From assembly GCA_900208305.1 (NCBI GenBank), contig OAPG01000001.1:1860001-1924000 (forward strand): 64,000 bases of DNA. The letters run 5' to 3'. Below, one piece after another: positions 1 through 9,882 of the stretch. The position numbers were made by a program, and so were the translations under genes. Each line of letters begins with the position of its first letter. Position 1 is the first letter of the stretch. This stretch comes from Melanopsichium pennsylvanicum. Its lineage: Eukaryota > Basidiomycota > Ustilaginomycetes > Ustilaginales. Under the pieces are notes generated by a model. That model made no database searches and was not told the origin of the DNA. It saw only the letters and a list, made by a program, of their open reading frames with translations.

Positions 1-2
1 CT

Positions 3-3000
3 ACTCACTCTCCCCACGAATCATCATCATATCATTCGAGACCCAACAGATCTCAGCTTCGCCTCCGTAACATCTACCTTGACACTGAGCTTCTCCTCTG
101 TAATCAGACTGTTCCCACCAAGCAAGCAGCCTGTCTTGACATGATCACCCTCATGCGACTATACCCACCCTCTACCATCTTTTTCCTCAATTGTTGGACC
201 TGGGGTTATGAAGACATGCTCATCTACACCGCCAAAGCGTTTGGTTGCAAGATCCATGTAGATCGGTTCAAGTACACCATGTACAAAGCTGCCAGATCCG
301 AAATTCCCTTTCTAGCCCACATTGTTACCAAAGATGGCACGAGCACGCGCTTTCACGCTTGTGAGAAGCGAAACGTCTGTGCCCATGTCCAGAAGCTGGC
401 TTCGCGGTATAGTGCAGCGGCCGATTCGATGTTGGCGAAGCAGGTGTTGGCGGCGCATTCACAGACTGATAGTAGCAGTCCCGACCCTCAAACTCGATGG
501 GGTCCACCTCGTTCCCAGCCAGAACCTATGCTTGTCTACATCAACCCTGGCCAGGTCTCAGCAGATAGGTGGCCGAATATGTTGGAGGATACAAAGCTAC
601 GACTGCAGGCTGCGCAACGCGGAGAGACGGCTTATCCAGAAGCACTTGTGGTTCCGATTGAACGACATAGTACCTTACCAGAGTTGCAGAAGTTTGTCGG
701 TCTGTTCAGACCCAAAACCGTCTCACCGAATACTATTCTCGATCCCAAAGGCGGTCTCGACTATTACCTGCTGCACCACCTCTTTGGCCATGTCTTGGCT
801 GGTGCTGAGGACACCCGAAAATTGGCTGATGAGGGATTCCTTATGCTTGGAGACAAGACTTGGAGTTTTTACGAGGCGCAACTTGCCAGAGCGCGCGAAC
901 AGGCGCAAACGAATCCAGCTCTTCGTGGCGGCGACGCCGCAGTAGCAGACTCAAACGAAGCCGTACACGCCGCTAGCGCTAGTCTCAACCACATCACTCA
1001 GAGTGTGGGTGAAAGCATCGACGCATTCCAGCTGGAGAAGCTCTCAAAGCTTCGAGGAATTAGCTTCAAGGGTCTGATGATGCAGAACATGGCCGGCAAT
1101 CTGGCAGCGATGTTGGAAATCGAACGTTGGAGGAGGGTAGCAGGGATCGATGAACAGTTGGAAGGCCTCGATATGGTCATCGAAGATTCAATGGGTAGTA
1201 CGCAAGAGGGCAAGGCAGATGTCAGCGTGCGAAGCATTGACTATGATGCCGATCACAGTCAGTTGGGCGAGACTCAGGCTTTGCCGCTGAAAAGGAAGAC
1301 GGCGGGTCTGCATGTAAATGAAGCTGCCAAACACGTGCGCCCGGCATCACCTCAAGCATCATCTTCTGTGCCGCCAGAAGACGTTGATGAAGCACTTTGC
1401 GCTCATGCACCTTCATGCGCACCACCACCGCCACCACCGCTGCTTCTGCTGCAACAACAACAAAAACAACGACAACGACAAAGCATTGACGCAGTTCAAA
1501 CTCAAGATTCCCAAAGCTCTGCAGAAGAAGCCTCAACAGAATTGACAGAACACTTGGCAAGCAGATACATCAATGTCCTGATTCATCACTTCAACATACC
1601 CTTTCATCGAAGCGATGCTTCCTACATTTCCATGTGGAAGACGGTTCGTGAAAACATGCCGGAAGATGCGCAGAAAGTTGAGGAGCACTGGTTTAGAGAG
1701 ACTGGAGTTTTACCACCGCTCTGGAACGAGGAGTCTGATCGCAATGTGCCACCTCATCAGAGCGATTTCGGATCGGACCATCCAGTACAGCAGCAGCGGA
1801 TGAAAACAGTCGAAGCTGCGGCGGTTGAGGAAGACGAAAAGCACATGATCCTTGGAGAGATCTTTTCGTCATTTGTGGACATGCTCAACACCATCGCATC
1901 AAGTTCGAACAACCATCATGTCGGACTCGTTCCAGCGTCAACCACACAAGATCGGACAGTGGCGTTGCAGCTCATCCTCGCACATTTTTCCAAATTGGGC
2001 TTTCACAATCGGATGGGAGCGGAAACGTCCATCGATTCGTCTGGCGAAAGTCATGGAAGCTGCTTACCCCATACATCTTCGGCTGCGATCGAGTGGAAGG
2101 CACTGTCTGTACCGCTAACCGCTCTCACCCTTCACTTGACAACCGAACTGCAAAATATCTCCACAAAGATCAAGCCATCTCATGACGCAATCGAGACGGA
2201 TACTGAGAATGCAACTCTAGCTCTCCATCTTACCGGAATTCTACTCGCCCATCGCCCTATCAACACCAACATTGAGACGAGTACAGTCCTGACTTTGCTT
2301 GACAGTGTCATTTCTATCGTGGAAGCGGTACCCAAAGATATATCAACACTATCGAAGAAGACGAGGAATTGGATCGTTTTAGCAAGTGCAATTTTACGAG
2401 CGGAAGAATTGGACGAGGTCATACTAGAGCCATTTGAAGATCGATTGTTGCGACTTGCGCAAGATTCGGATGGACCTTTACGGATGATGGGAAGTATTCC
2501 TGAAACAGAGACTGGGTTGTCTGCTTCTTCACAATCTGCACTTTCGAATTTGCTCCAGACCAGAGGGACGGATGAATTCGATGTAATGCATGGAATTAAT
2601 GAAAGAGTCATGGTGGATGATGAAGAGGCGTCGAGTCTTCAAATTCGCGCACCAAGAGTAGCGGGAGAGGCTAAATCCATATCACTACAGTCGGTTGGTG
2701 TTCAAAGTACATTGTCACAATCACCGCTTTCGAAGCATATACCAACCCTTGATTGTCCGTTACCACGACCGACCTTGCAAACCACATCAGAAGCAGAAGT
2801 AGAAGCAATGGGAGACACGGACTCGATCATGACAAGTCAAAAAACAAACGACAATCTACAAGGTGACACGATCGAGTCCATATCCGCAGCAGCTGCATTT
2901 TCCGAGGCTTCCCAAGCTTCATCAGCCACGCAAGAGGAGGAAGAGGATGAGACAATGAGTGAAGAATCTCCCCTGGCTTCACTACCGGTTGGAAAAGGGA

Positions 3001-3170
3001 TAGACAAGATTGGGAATCGCGATAGGCAGGATGAGAGACGTAATATGGTAAAATCGATTTCGCTACCAAGTTTCATGCTCACTGATGAGAGAATGGCGTT
3101 GTCAAAGCGTAGAATCGATACTGTTGAGGAAGATGTCAGTAGAAGGAGGACTAGACAAGTTCGGAAATAA
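3..3170 (+). CDS. SNM1/PSO2/Artemis-type DNA-repair nuclease, 5' end outside the window
   Basis: The reading frame is open from base 3 through an ATG at 141 to the stop at 3170, so the gene begins upstream and the ATG at 141 is internal. The frame reads NIYLDTELLLCNQ then FFLNCWTWGYED, KIHVDRFKY and STRFHACEK. These match the second half of the metallo-beta-lactamase/beta-CASP fold of DNA cross-link and end-processing nucleases. A DRMBL-type segment VPIERHSTLPELQKFVGLF follows at about residues 171-189 counted from base 141, with the usual HS pair (H176). The first catalytic HxHxDH motif should lie left of the window. The remaining 800 residues are low in complexity, with a poly-Q/basic tract around base 1440-1490 and an acidic C-terminus. 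SNM1-family nucleases act in the nucleus on interstrand cross-links or hairpin ends. Whether this is the Pso2 or the Artemis paralogue is open; the HAC motif favours Artemis. Confidence 0.85.
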   Translation, partial: THSPHESSSYHSRPNRSQLRLRNIYLDTELLLCNQTVPTKQAACLDMITLMRLYPPSTIFFLNCWTWGYEDMLIYTAKAFGCKIHVDRFKYTMYKAARSEIPFLAHIVTKDGTSTRFHACEKRNVCAHVQKLASRYSAAADSMLAKQVLAAHSQTDSSSPDPQTRWGPPRSQPEPMLVYINPGQVSADRWPNMLEDTKLRLQAAQRGETAYPEALVVPIERHSTLPELQKFVGLFRPKTVSPNTILDPKGGLDYYLLHHLFGHVLAGAEDTRKLADEGFLMLGDKTWSFYEAQLARAREQAQTNPALRGGDAAVADSNEAVHAASASLNHITQSVGESIDAFQLEKLSKLRGISFKGLMMQNMAGNLAAMLEIERWRRVAGIDEQLEGLDMVIEDSMGSTQEGKADVSVRSIDYDADHSQLGETQALPLKRKTAGLHVNEAAKHVRPASPQASSSVPPEDVDEALCAHAPSCAPPPPPPLLLLQQQQKQRQRQSIDAVQTQDSQSSAEEASTELTEHLASRYINVLIHHFNIPFHRSDASYISMWKTVRENMPEDAQKVEEHWFRETGVLPPLWNEESDRNVPPHQSDFGSDHPVQQQRMKTVEAAAVEEDEKHMILGEIFSSFVDMLNTIASSSNNHHVGLVPASTTQDRTVALQLILAHFSKLGFHNRMGAETSIDSSGESHGSCLPHTSSAAIEWKALSVPLTALTLHLTTELQNISTKIKPSHDAIETDTENATLALHLTGILLAHRPINTNIETSTVLTLLDSVISIVEAVPKDISTLSKKTRNWIVLASAILRAEELDEVILEPFEDRLLRLAQDSDGPLRMMGSIPETETGLSASSQSALSNLLQTRGTDEFDVMHGINERVMVDDEEASSLQIRAPRVAGEAKSISLQSVGVQSTLSQSPLSKHIPTLDCPLPRPTLQTTSEAEVEAMGDTDSIMTSQKTNDNLQGDTIESISAAAAFSEASQASSATQEEEEDETMSEESPLASLPVGKGIDKIGNRDRQDERRNMVKSISLPSFMLTDERMALSKRRIDTVEEDVSRRRTRQVRK

Positions 3171-3328
3171 AGCTATGATTTTTATTATGTCATACCGAAT
3201 AGTTACGCACAGCACAGCAATCAGAAGCGCTTGTTCCCAAGAAAATCATTTGATCGATACAGTCACTTGAAATTCAAATAGGTCGAAAGTGTCATATTGA
3301 GACCAAACGAAAAAGGGACAACGGGAGA

Positions 3329-6300
3329 CTAAAGAATCGACCTGCACAAAGGACAGGTACTAGCTCCGCTTGTAGAGATCCATTTAAACAGACATCCTGC
3401 ATGGAACTTGTTTTTGCACGTCTTGCACGGTTTCGTCGGCAAACTCCTATCCATTGGACTAATGATCGAGTAACAGATCGCGCACTCATCCAATCCCTGA
3501 AATTGCACCTCTGCGTTCCTCTTGAACAGATTCAAAGCATCGAAAATCAAACCGTTCTGACCCGTGATGAGTTGCTGTACCGCAAGTAACCATGATCTCC
3601 ATTTTGCCTCCGTAATCCCAACTCGTTGAATGTCGCGAATCTCGACACCATGCAAAGGAAAATCGGCCGGAATTTTAACACCAATCTCCATAGGATGTTC
3701 GTCAACAACATACGTCGCAATCACTTCGTTGGTGGACAAGATTTTAATCGAAAGCGCTTCGTCTTGCAATTTCGACAACGCCTCTGGCTCGCGTAGGTGC
3801 GAGAGCTCGCGATTGGCAATCACGGGCGAACAGTGGCGGGTGGTAAAGGATGCGATCTGCATGGAATGCTGACGATCTTTAATATTAACCCACCAACTAC
3901 GAACCGTAGTAGGAGTGTGAATCAGCGCACGAAGGTATACGTGTGCTGCCAAAACCTGAAGAACGGTGAAAGACGAGCCAGCGTCGATTTGGTCGAGGAA
4001 GACTTCCTCGATGACAAATTTACTAGGGTCGAATGCGCGGCGGTTTTCATCAGCCAAGCCGACCAAGGCAAAGACGGTGGGGAGAAGGAAGTTGACTAGC
4101 AGATGACGCTTCTCCATCTCTTCCAGGAAGGCAGATTTGACCGAGAGAGATGCATTTTCGAAGTGCTCAAACACCGCAATCCAAGAAAGGAAAAAGCCAA
4201 GTGCTGTACGACGCGCCGACGGCTCTTCGACGAGGACATCAAGTTGAGAGCCGAGACTGTCACTGACATTGGCGACGAGTGCCTCTGGCAATTTGAGCCT
4301 CTTCTGTCCTTCTTCGGTGGTAAGTGCTTCTCGATCTACTGCTGATTCCACAACTAGCTCCTTGACGTGCTCCCTAATTGCGCTACTCAACAGGCGGTAG
4401 CTGATGATCTGGACCTCGTGAGAAGGGCTCTGAACCAACAGCTGACAGAGCGGCGCGGCGGTTTCTTGCAACTTGAACGGCGCATTCGAACTTTCGCGGA
4501 TCAGCTCGACAATCAGGTCGATACAAGCCTTCTTGGGAGCGGAAATCGACTTGATCCCAGGAAGAGACAGGAAGTGGTCACGAACGAGATCGATCGAAGT
4601 GACATTGCGGTCCTTCCAGTACTCGCGCAAGTTTGTATTGCGCGAGGCGAGATCACGCATAGTCTCGAGTAAACACAGCGTATGGTAGAGCTGAGCCACC
4701 GTATCCTCCTCCTTGAGCGAGCAAAATTCCAAATTCGCCTCGAGAACATCGAAGATGAAATCAACGTGGCTACCCTGGACATCCTGCACAACAGGCAGCA
4801 GATGCACGAAGAGTTCCGGTAATCGTGTGGCGATCTCTTCCTCAGGCTCCCCTGCCTCATCGCTCGTGTACCACTTCTCCAGATCCTTGAGCAAGAAGAT
4901 CGCTCGTTGTTGCGGGATGATGGACAGCTCAGAATCGAGAGGGGGAGCCAGAGCCAGCAGCGTACGGAGCGAGTGGAGGACGCGATCCGGGGTCGTGTCG
5001 GGACCAAGACCAGAAAGCTTGGCCGCAGCTCCGTTGCGCAGACGCTCATAGTTGGGAGAAGCGCCAGCGATGGGCTTGGCCGCGTGGAAGACGGCGGAGG
5101 ACATGGCCGGCATTCGATCTTGAACAGCATCGCCAAGCTTGAGCCATCGGTCTGCGCCAGCTTCTGTGATTGTGCCAAAGCTGAAGATGGCGTTGAGCAG
5201 GCGGTGGAAGATGCGAGCCAGATAGCTACTCGGCTTGTCTAGCTGCGATGCCATCTGCCAAAGCGAAGCAAGAACATGTCCCATGCCGTCTTTTTCGGCA
5301 TCAACGGCGGTCGAGCGTTGTAAAGAAGCGACCATGTCATTGTGCCAGTTTTCTGTCACCGTGTCGCTGAGGGACGACACTACAGCAGTGACAAGAGTTA
5401 CAGAACTCTGTAGCCAGGCACGATGAGCTTCTGGGTCGACAGTTGAGTTGAGGGCATGTTTCGATGCTCCAGGGAGCAGTAAATCGTCCTCGATGAGGAT
5501 GGAGAGGAGAATGACAAAGGGAAGCAGATGGACATGGCGCTTCGCATTTGCGCGGTCTTGTTCAAACACCGCAAGAGCAGCGGCGCAGACACGTGCAAAG
5601 ATGCCGAGGCCTTCACCATCGATCAGCGAATCAGAGCTGGCCGAGGTCGGCTCAAAGCCTGACTGTTGTGAGACGAGAGGATCGAATACAAGCAATGCTG
5701 CATGCATGTCTTGCTTGAGGGTTTTCTCGAGCATTTCCCCAAGTTCCCTAGCTTCAGGAAGCAGTTGAGCTTGCGAGAATGCAGCCTGCTTGAGCCGAGT
5801 CACGGGAATGTGGATGTCCAGCAGATGATCTTGAAGCCCAGCGAGTATCTCCGCCTCAATCTGCTTGAGTTCATCATCGGAGCAATTCTCCGTGATGTGC
5901 ATATAGACGTCTCCAGCTTGTGACTGAAGATCAACATGTGGAAGGTTGCTGTCCCAATCCCTTGGCGACGCAGTCGACGCTTCAGTAGCCTGATATAGAT
6001 GTTGAAGCTCCGAGATGGCAGTGAATACGCCCTTTAGTGATGAGCTCGTCAGAAGACGTCTTGCATCGGCATTGCTTGGTTGCGCTGTAACCCACGAATC
6101 GAGTGCGGAAAGCAAATCTTCCACTACCAGAACGGCTGCGATTTTGCGCGTCGGGCCATTCTCGCCCTTGCTTGGCCTTTCCAGAAGCGTGTTCTTAAGC
6201 TGCTCGATAGTGGAACAAATGACCGCAAGCATTGACTTGATGCACGAATCATCGACAAAGGATCCCGGCTTTGTGAGAATCTTCTCTACGATGCTACGAA

Positions 6301-9196
6301 TGCGAACGCGGAGCTCGTTTGGCATATCGGCACTGTCACACAGGTTCATGACCAGTCCCATAGCAAAGTCATCCATACCAGCTTCGGAGGCCGGCAGCGG
6401 TAGTCTAGCCTCTTGTCCCTCGCCACGTACTACCGTTGATTTTGCCACGGAATCGGAAGCAACGATAAGCTCGGTCAAGGCTTCGACTCGGTCGGTCAAG
6501 TCGCTTAAAGCAGCAACAGATGACAAGGTGTCTGTCCAGATCGATGCGCGTGCCTGCTCGTCTTTCGACAAAGGCAAGTAGGCACCGAGAAAGGCAGCCG
6601 CCGAGGCAGGCGTCACGCACTTGGTTCTCATCAACTGTGGAATGGAAATACCCGCGGCCTTCGCGATGCTTTGTGAGGTTGACGAATCGAGAGCATCTGG
6701 ATGAACGACGGCGGCTCTGAGCAAAAGGCAGAGGAAGTCTGAAAGCAGTGTTGCTCGCGTTCGCTTGAGATCGGAAGCGACGCCAAAGTCATTGGCAACA
6801 CGGTTAAGCTCGATAGCCGCGAGTCCAATGATTGAAGCAAGGCTGGATGCCGAGACTCGTGCAAGTCCTGCACTGACAGTCTGATTCTGAGCTGGAGCTA
6901 AAGCAGCATAGAACAACGAGGCTCGCTCCAGCGACGCTGAGATCTGAGTAAGGACATCATTGTCCAGGATGATATTGACCTCGGACAGAGCATGTGTGGT
7001 CTCCTCGAGATCCTTTTGGATATCTGCGATGAAAGCACCGACCACCTGCGGATCAGAAGCAGACGAAGCGATGCGTCGCACCTGACCAGCAAGGTCAGAG
7101 CTGATTCGAGAAGATCCAATGACTTTGATCCGCTGAGCTCGTGCGGTATCATCGCCAGTCTCGTCATGAGAAGTCACACCCAAGGAGGCCATCAGGCTTG
7201 CCCTTGGCAGCAAGAGCTCTCCCCATGCCGCGCCAAAGTGAATTCGCACGAGCTCCTTGGCGGCAGTTGCGGCGCAACCGTTGGTGCTAGAGCCAGCTCT
7301 CAGCATGCGAAGAGCCAAGAAGGTAACGCACTCGGTGAAGGAAGCGAAGAAGGCGCGGCAGCCAGTAGGATCAAAGTCGAGAGGACGACTGTACAGGGCT
7401 GAGAAGAAATTGACAAGAAGATCCGAAGCAGCGTCCAGGTCGTCGTGTCCTAGAACTTCGTTCGGAATCGTTGAGATGAAGACCACGACAGCCGAATAGC
7501 CCAAGTGTGGAGAACCACCGCAGGCTGATTGCAACCACTGCAAGAACGAGGTGTAAGCGCGAAATTTGGGGCGTGTTAACGAAGCTGCGTTGCCTTTGTT
7601 GTCCACGCGGTCGTCCGAACCAGTTTCAGAGCTTTCATCGTTGACATCTTCGTCCTCGCTCTCCTCCTCTTCTTCGTCGTCGTTGTCGCTGTCGGCGTCT
7701 TCCTTCCTCTCATTTTGTGTGGTATCGCTGCCCAGGATGGCATCGACGAGCCAAAGTTCAGGACGCTTCTTGAGCAAAGGCAAGATTGCATCTAGCGTAG
7801 ACCTCTGGACTGCATTGTCTCGCTCCGACCATATCGAAGTCATGGCCACTGGTCCGATCGTAGAGATGTGCTTATCAAGTACTTCTGGCACGATATTCTG
7901 GAGACAGCTTAGCAATGTCCAAGCCCGCATTCGCACTGCAGGCGAATCGTAGCCAAAAGATGTGACAGCTGCGCTCGAACTTGATCGTGTGCCAAGGGAT
8001 CCGGTCAGATTGTGAGGCGACAAAGAAGCCCAAACCAACCTGGAGGAAAGCATATCCTCCAGTTTTTGGATGACCTCGGAGCCGGGCTGGTGATGGAGGG
8101 TAGAAGTGAGCACAGCGAGGGCACCAGCGACGAGGCGCTTGTCGAGAGCAGCCGTGTCCTCTTCGACATTGCTGTCGTCACGGTTTTTGGCATCTCGCTC
8201 GACATTTCCGGTCGGTAGCGATGGCGTTGCAAATCCGGACGAGGTTCGGGACAACGACGAATCACCCGATGCTACGGCATGAGCAGCCGTCATGGACAGG
8301 GAGAATGATGGAGACGGTGACAAGAGGATGGTGCGGAGATGGGCGACAAGGGTGTGAGAATAATCAGCGAGGTCCAACTTGACAGGATTGGCAGCTTGCG
8401 TCGACGATTCTTCTTCCTGTGCATTCCTCCATGCGCAAGTGTCATTCCAAGCCGACCTACCGAGGCGCTCGATGGTGCGATCAGTATCGTGGCACAAGAT
8501 GGCCCATGGGCCCAAGATAGGCTCGATGTATTGTGGAGACTCCAACAACTCTGCTCTGGTGGAGGAAGGCTGATCGTCAGAAATTTGGGGCTTTTCGAGC
8601 AGCAAAATCTGGATCTGCATGGTGAGAAGACGAAGGCGGCGTGTGGGTGATAGTGCAAGTCGCGGGAACAGATGGACCCAGCTAGGAAGCATCATGACCA
8701 AGGCTTCTTTTTTCTCCTCTGCGGTCAAAGCTGAAGCTTCTGCGTTGTCCGGCCCTGCAGCGGAGGGCATGGATCTGCCAAGAGCATCTTCGACCCAGGT
8801 CAACAAGCCTTCCAGAGCACGACATCTCGTGATCACATCCTTCTTGGAAGCCTTGCGCAAAAGAACAACGAGATCGGCAGGAAGCAATGAGGCAAGACCC
8901 ATCGAGTCGAGCGGGTCAGGTAGAGGCTGTGGAGGCTTGGGTGGAGGAATATACTGCTTCTTCTTTTCCGCCTTGCCCTTCTTGCCTCCCTTGCCGTCTT
9001 TCTTTGACTTGTCCTTCTTTTGACCTCGTTGCAGACCAGGTTGCTTCTGTTTTTCTAGAGCCTCGGCGAGCTCGGGATGGAGGAGGTTGCCATCGTCATC
9101 GCATTCGTAGGCAGCCTTCTTTGCTGCCTTGCTTGCCTGCTTCTTGCGTGTAGCTGATGAGGCTGACGACTTGCCCTTCGAAGCGCCCTTCGCCAT
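3329..9196 (-). CDS. LTN1: Listerin-type E3 ubiquitin ligase, ribosome quality control
   Basis: This single-exon gene of 1955 residues encodes a listerin (Ltn1/Rkr1). The protein ubiquitinates nascent chains stalled on 60S subunits within the cytosolic RQC complex. The diagnostic part is the extreme C-terminus, a C4HC3 RING with C1905, C1908, C1924, C1927, H1932, C1935, C1948 and C1951 in the listerin arrangement (CAICYSI, SLPTKPCKTCKNKFH, STCPLC). The N-terminus is Lys-rich, then matches the listerin N-terminal region (DPLDSMGLASLLPADLVVLLRK). The long middle is helical, as expected for HEAT repeats, and carries an acidic stretch of D/E/S near residues 490-520 that looks like a lineage insertion. 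The start ATG is at 9194-9196. The gene is convergent with the SNM1-type gene (158 bp apart) and divergent from the PHD gene. Length is slightly above that of yeast Ltn1. Confidence 0.96.
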   Translation of the reverse strand: MAKGASKGKSSASSATRKKQASKAAKKAAYECDDDGNLLHPELAEALEKQKQPGLQRGQKKDKSKKDGKGGKKGKAEKKKQYIPPPKPPQPLPDPLDSMGLASLLPADLVVLLRKASKKDVITRCRALEGLLTWVEDALGRSMPSAAGPDNAEASALTAEEKKEALVMMLPSWVHLFPRLALSPTRRLRLLTMQIQILLLEKPQISDDQPSSTRAELLESPQYIEPILGPWAILCHDTDRTIERLGRSAWNDTCAWRNAQEEESSTQAANPVKLDLADYSHTLVAHLRTILLSPSPSFSLSMTAAHAVASGDSSLSRTSSGFATPSLPTGNVERDAKNRDDSNVEEDTAALDKRLVAGALAVLTSTLHHQPGSEVIQKLEDMLSSRLVWASLSPHNLTGSLGTRSSSSAAVTSFGYDSPAVRMRAWTLLSCLQNIVPEVLDKHISTIGPVAMTSIWSERDNAVQRSTLDAILPLLKKRPELWLVDAILGSDTTQNERKEDADSDNDDEEEEESEDEDVNDESSETGSDDRVDNKGNAASLTRPKFRAYTSFLQWLQSACGGSPHLGYSAVVVFISTIPNEVLGHDDLDAASDLLVNFFSALYSRPLDFDPTGCRAFFASFTECVTFLALRMLRAGSSTNGCAATAAKELVRIHFGAAWGELLLPRASLMASLGVTSHDETGDDTARAQRIKVIGSSRISSDLAGQVRRIASSASDPQVVGAFIADIQKDLEETTHALSEVNIILDNDVLTQISASLERASLFYAALAPAQNQTVSAGLARVSASSLASIIGLAAIELNRVANDFGVASDLKRTRATLLSDFLCLLLRAAVVHPDALDSSTSQSIAKAAGISIPQLMRTKCVTPASAAAFLGAYLPLSKDEQARASIWTDTLSSVAALSDLTDRVEALTELIVASDSVAKSTVVRGEGQEARLPLPASEAGMDDFAMGLVMNLCDSADMPNELRVRIRSIVEKILTKPGSFVDDSCIKSMLAVICSTIEQLKNTLLERPSKGENGPTRKIAAVLVVEDLLSALDSWVTAQPSNADARRLLTSSSLKGVFTAISELQHLYQATEASTASPRDWDSNLPHVDLQSQAGDVYMHITENCSDDELKQIEAEILAGLQDHLLDIHIPVTRLKQAAFSQAQLLPEARELGEMLEKTLKQDMHAALLVFDPLVSQQSGFEPTSASSDSLIDGEGLGIFARVCAAALAVFEQDRANAKRHVHLLPFVILLSILIEDDLLLPGASKHALNSTVDPEAHRAWLQSSVTLVTAVVSSLSDTVTENWHNDMVASLQRSTAVDAEKDGMGHVLASLWQMASQLDKPSSYLARIFHRLLNAIFSFGTITEAGADRWLKLGDAVQDRMPAMSSAVFHAAKPIAGASPNYERLRNGAAAKLSGLGPDTTPDRVLHSLRTLLALAPPLDSELSIIPQQRAIFLLKDLEKWYTSDEAGEPEEEIATRLPELFVHLLPVVQDVQGSHVDFIFDVLEANLEFCSLKEEDTVAQLYHTLCLLETMRDLASRNTNLREYWKDRNVTSIDLVRDHFLSLPGIKSISAPKKACIDLIVELIRESSNAPFKLQETAAPLCQLLVQSPSHEVQIISYRLLSSAIREHVKELVVESAVDREALTTEEGQKRLKLPEALVANVSDSLGSQLDVLVEEPSARRTALGFFLSWIAVFEHFENASLSVKSAFLEEMEKRHLLVNFLLPTVFALVGLADENRRAFDPSKFVIEEVFLDQIDAGSSFTVLQVLAAHVYLRALIHTPTTVRSWWVNIKDRQHSMQIASFTTRHCSPVIANRELSHLREPEALSKLQDEALSIKILSTNEVIATYVVDEHPMEIGVKIPADFPLHGVEIRDIQRVGITEAKWRSWLLAVQQLITGQNGLIFDALNLFKRNAEVQFQGLDECAICYSIISPMDRSLPTKPCKTCKNKFHAGCLFKWISTSGASTCPLCRSIL

Positions 9197-9882
9197 GTTG
9201 TGTTTGGATTGAGACGCTAGTGTGACAGCAGCGACTGGATCATGTACTCGAGGACTGCCGATAATTCGTTGATAATCTGAATCGATTCTGTGCGTGTGAA
9301 TGTCGCCGTTTCAGCTTGGATCAGGCGTGAAAAGCCGGTTGATAAACGAAAGCAGAGGCAGCTTGCGAGTGATGGTGATGGTGATGGTGACAAGAAGAAA
9401 GAGGGACAGTATAACATTCGGTCCACAGAGGTGAATCTTGGTAGAAGACTCGAATCGCTCGTTCGACACTCGGACCGCAAATCTTCTGTTTGGTGCGCTG
9501 TGACGTTGTGCTCTTTTTGTGTCCTCCGTGCTTTGCGTTCCCGATTCTCTGCAGTGTGTTTGTGGAGGCTTCTGTACCTTAAACGCTGAGCTCACGCGAT
9601 CTGACTCACCACTACTATGAGCTGACTCTTTGCCCGATTCCTATCTGAATCATCCCGATGTTAAAACATCACAAAATTAAAAGCTGAGCCATCCACGCGC
9701 CAAATACAGTAAATCTGGGTCGACACGCTACACGCTCTATCTTTATGATCATCATCACATGCTATCGCTCTGTGGAACGGAGGATACCAATCACTTTGTG
9801 GACAGAAAACGCAGAGATAGTTCTCATCTTTTGAGCAACAACAAGTTACCTGTCGAGCCCTCTGAGGTGGCAAGTCATCATC
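9197..9882. promoter_or_regulatory. Divergent intergenic region LTN1 / BYE1-like
   Basis: This 686-bp spacer separates two divergently transcribed genes and must hold both promoters. A TACAGTA heptamer lies at 9705-9711 within an A/T-rich patch. A short GATGGT/GGTGAT repeat sits near 9370-9390. No convincing ORF is present. Confidence 0.5.
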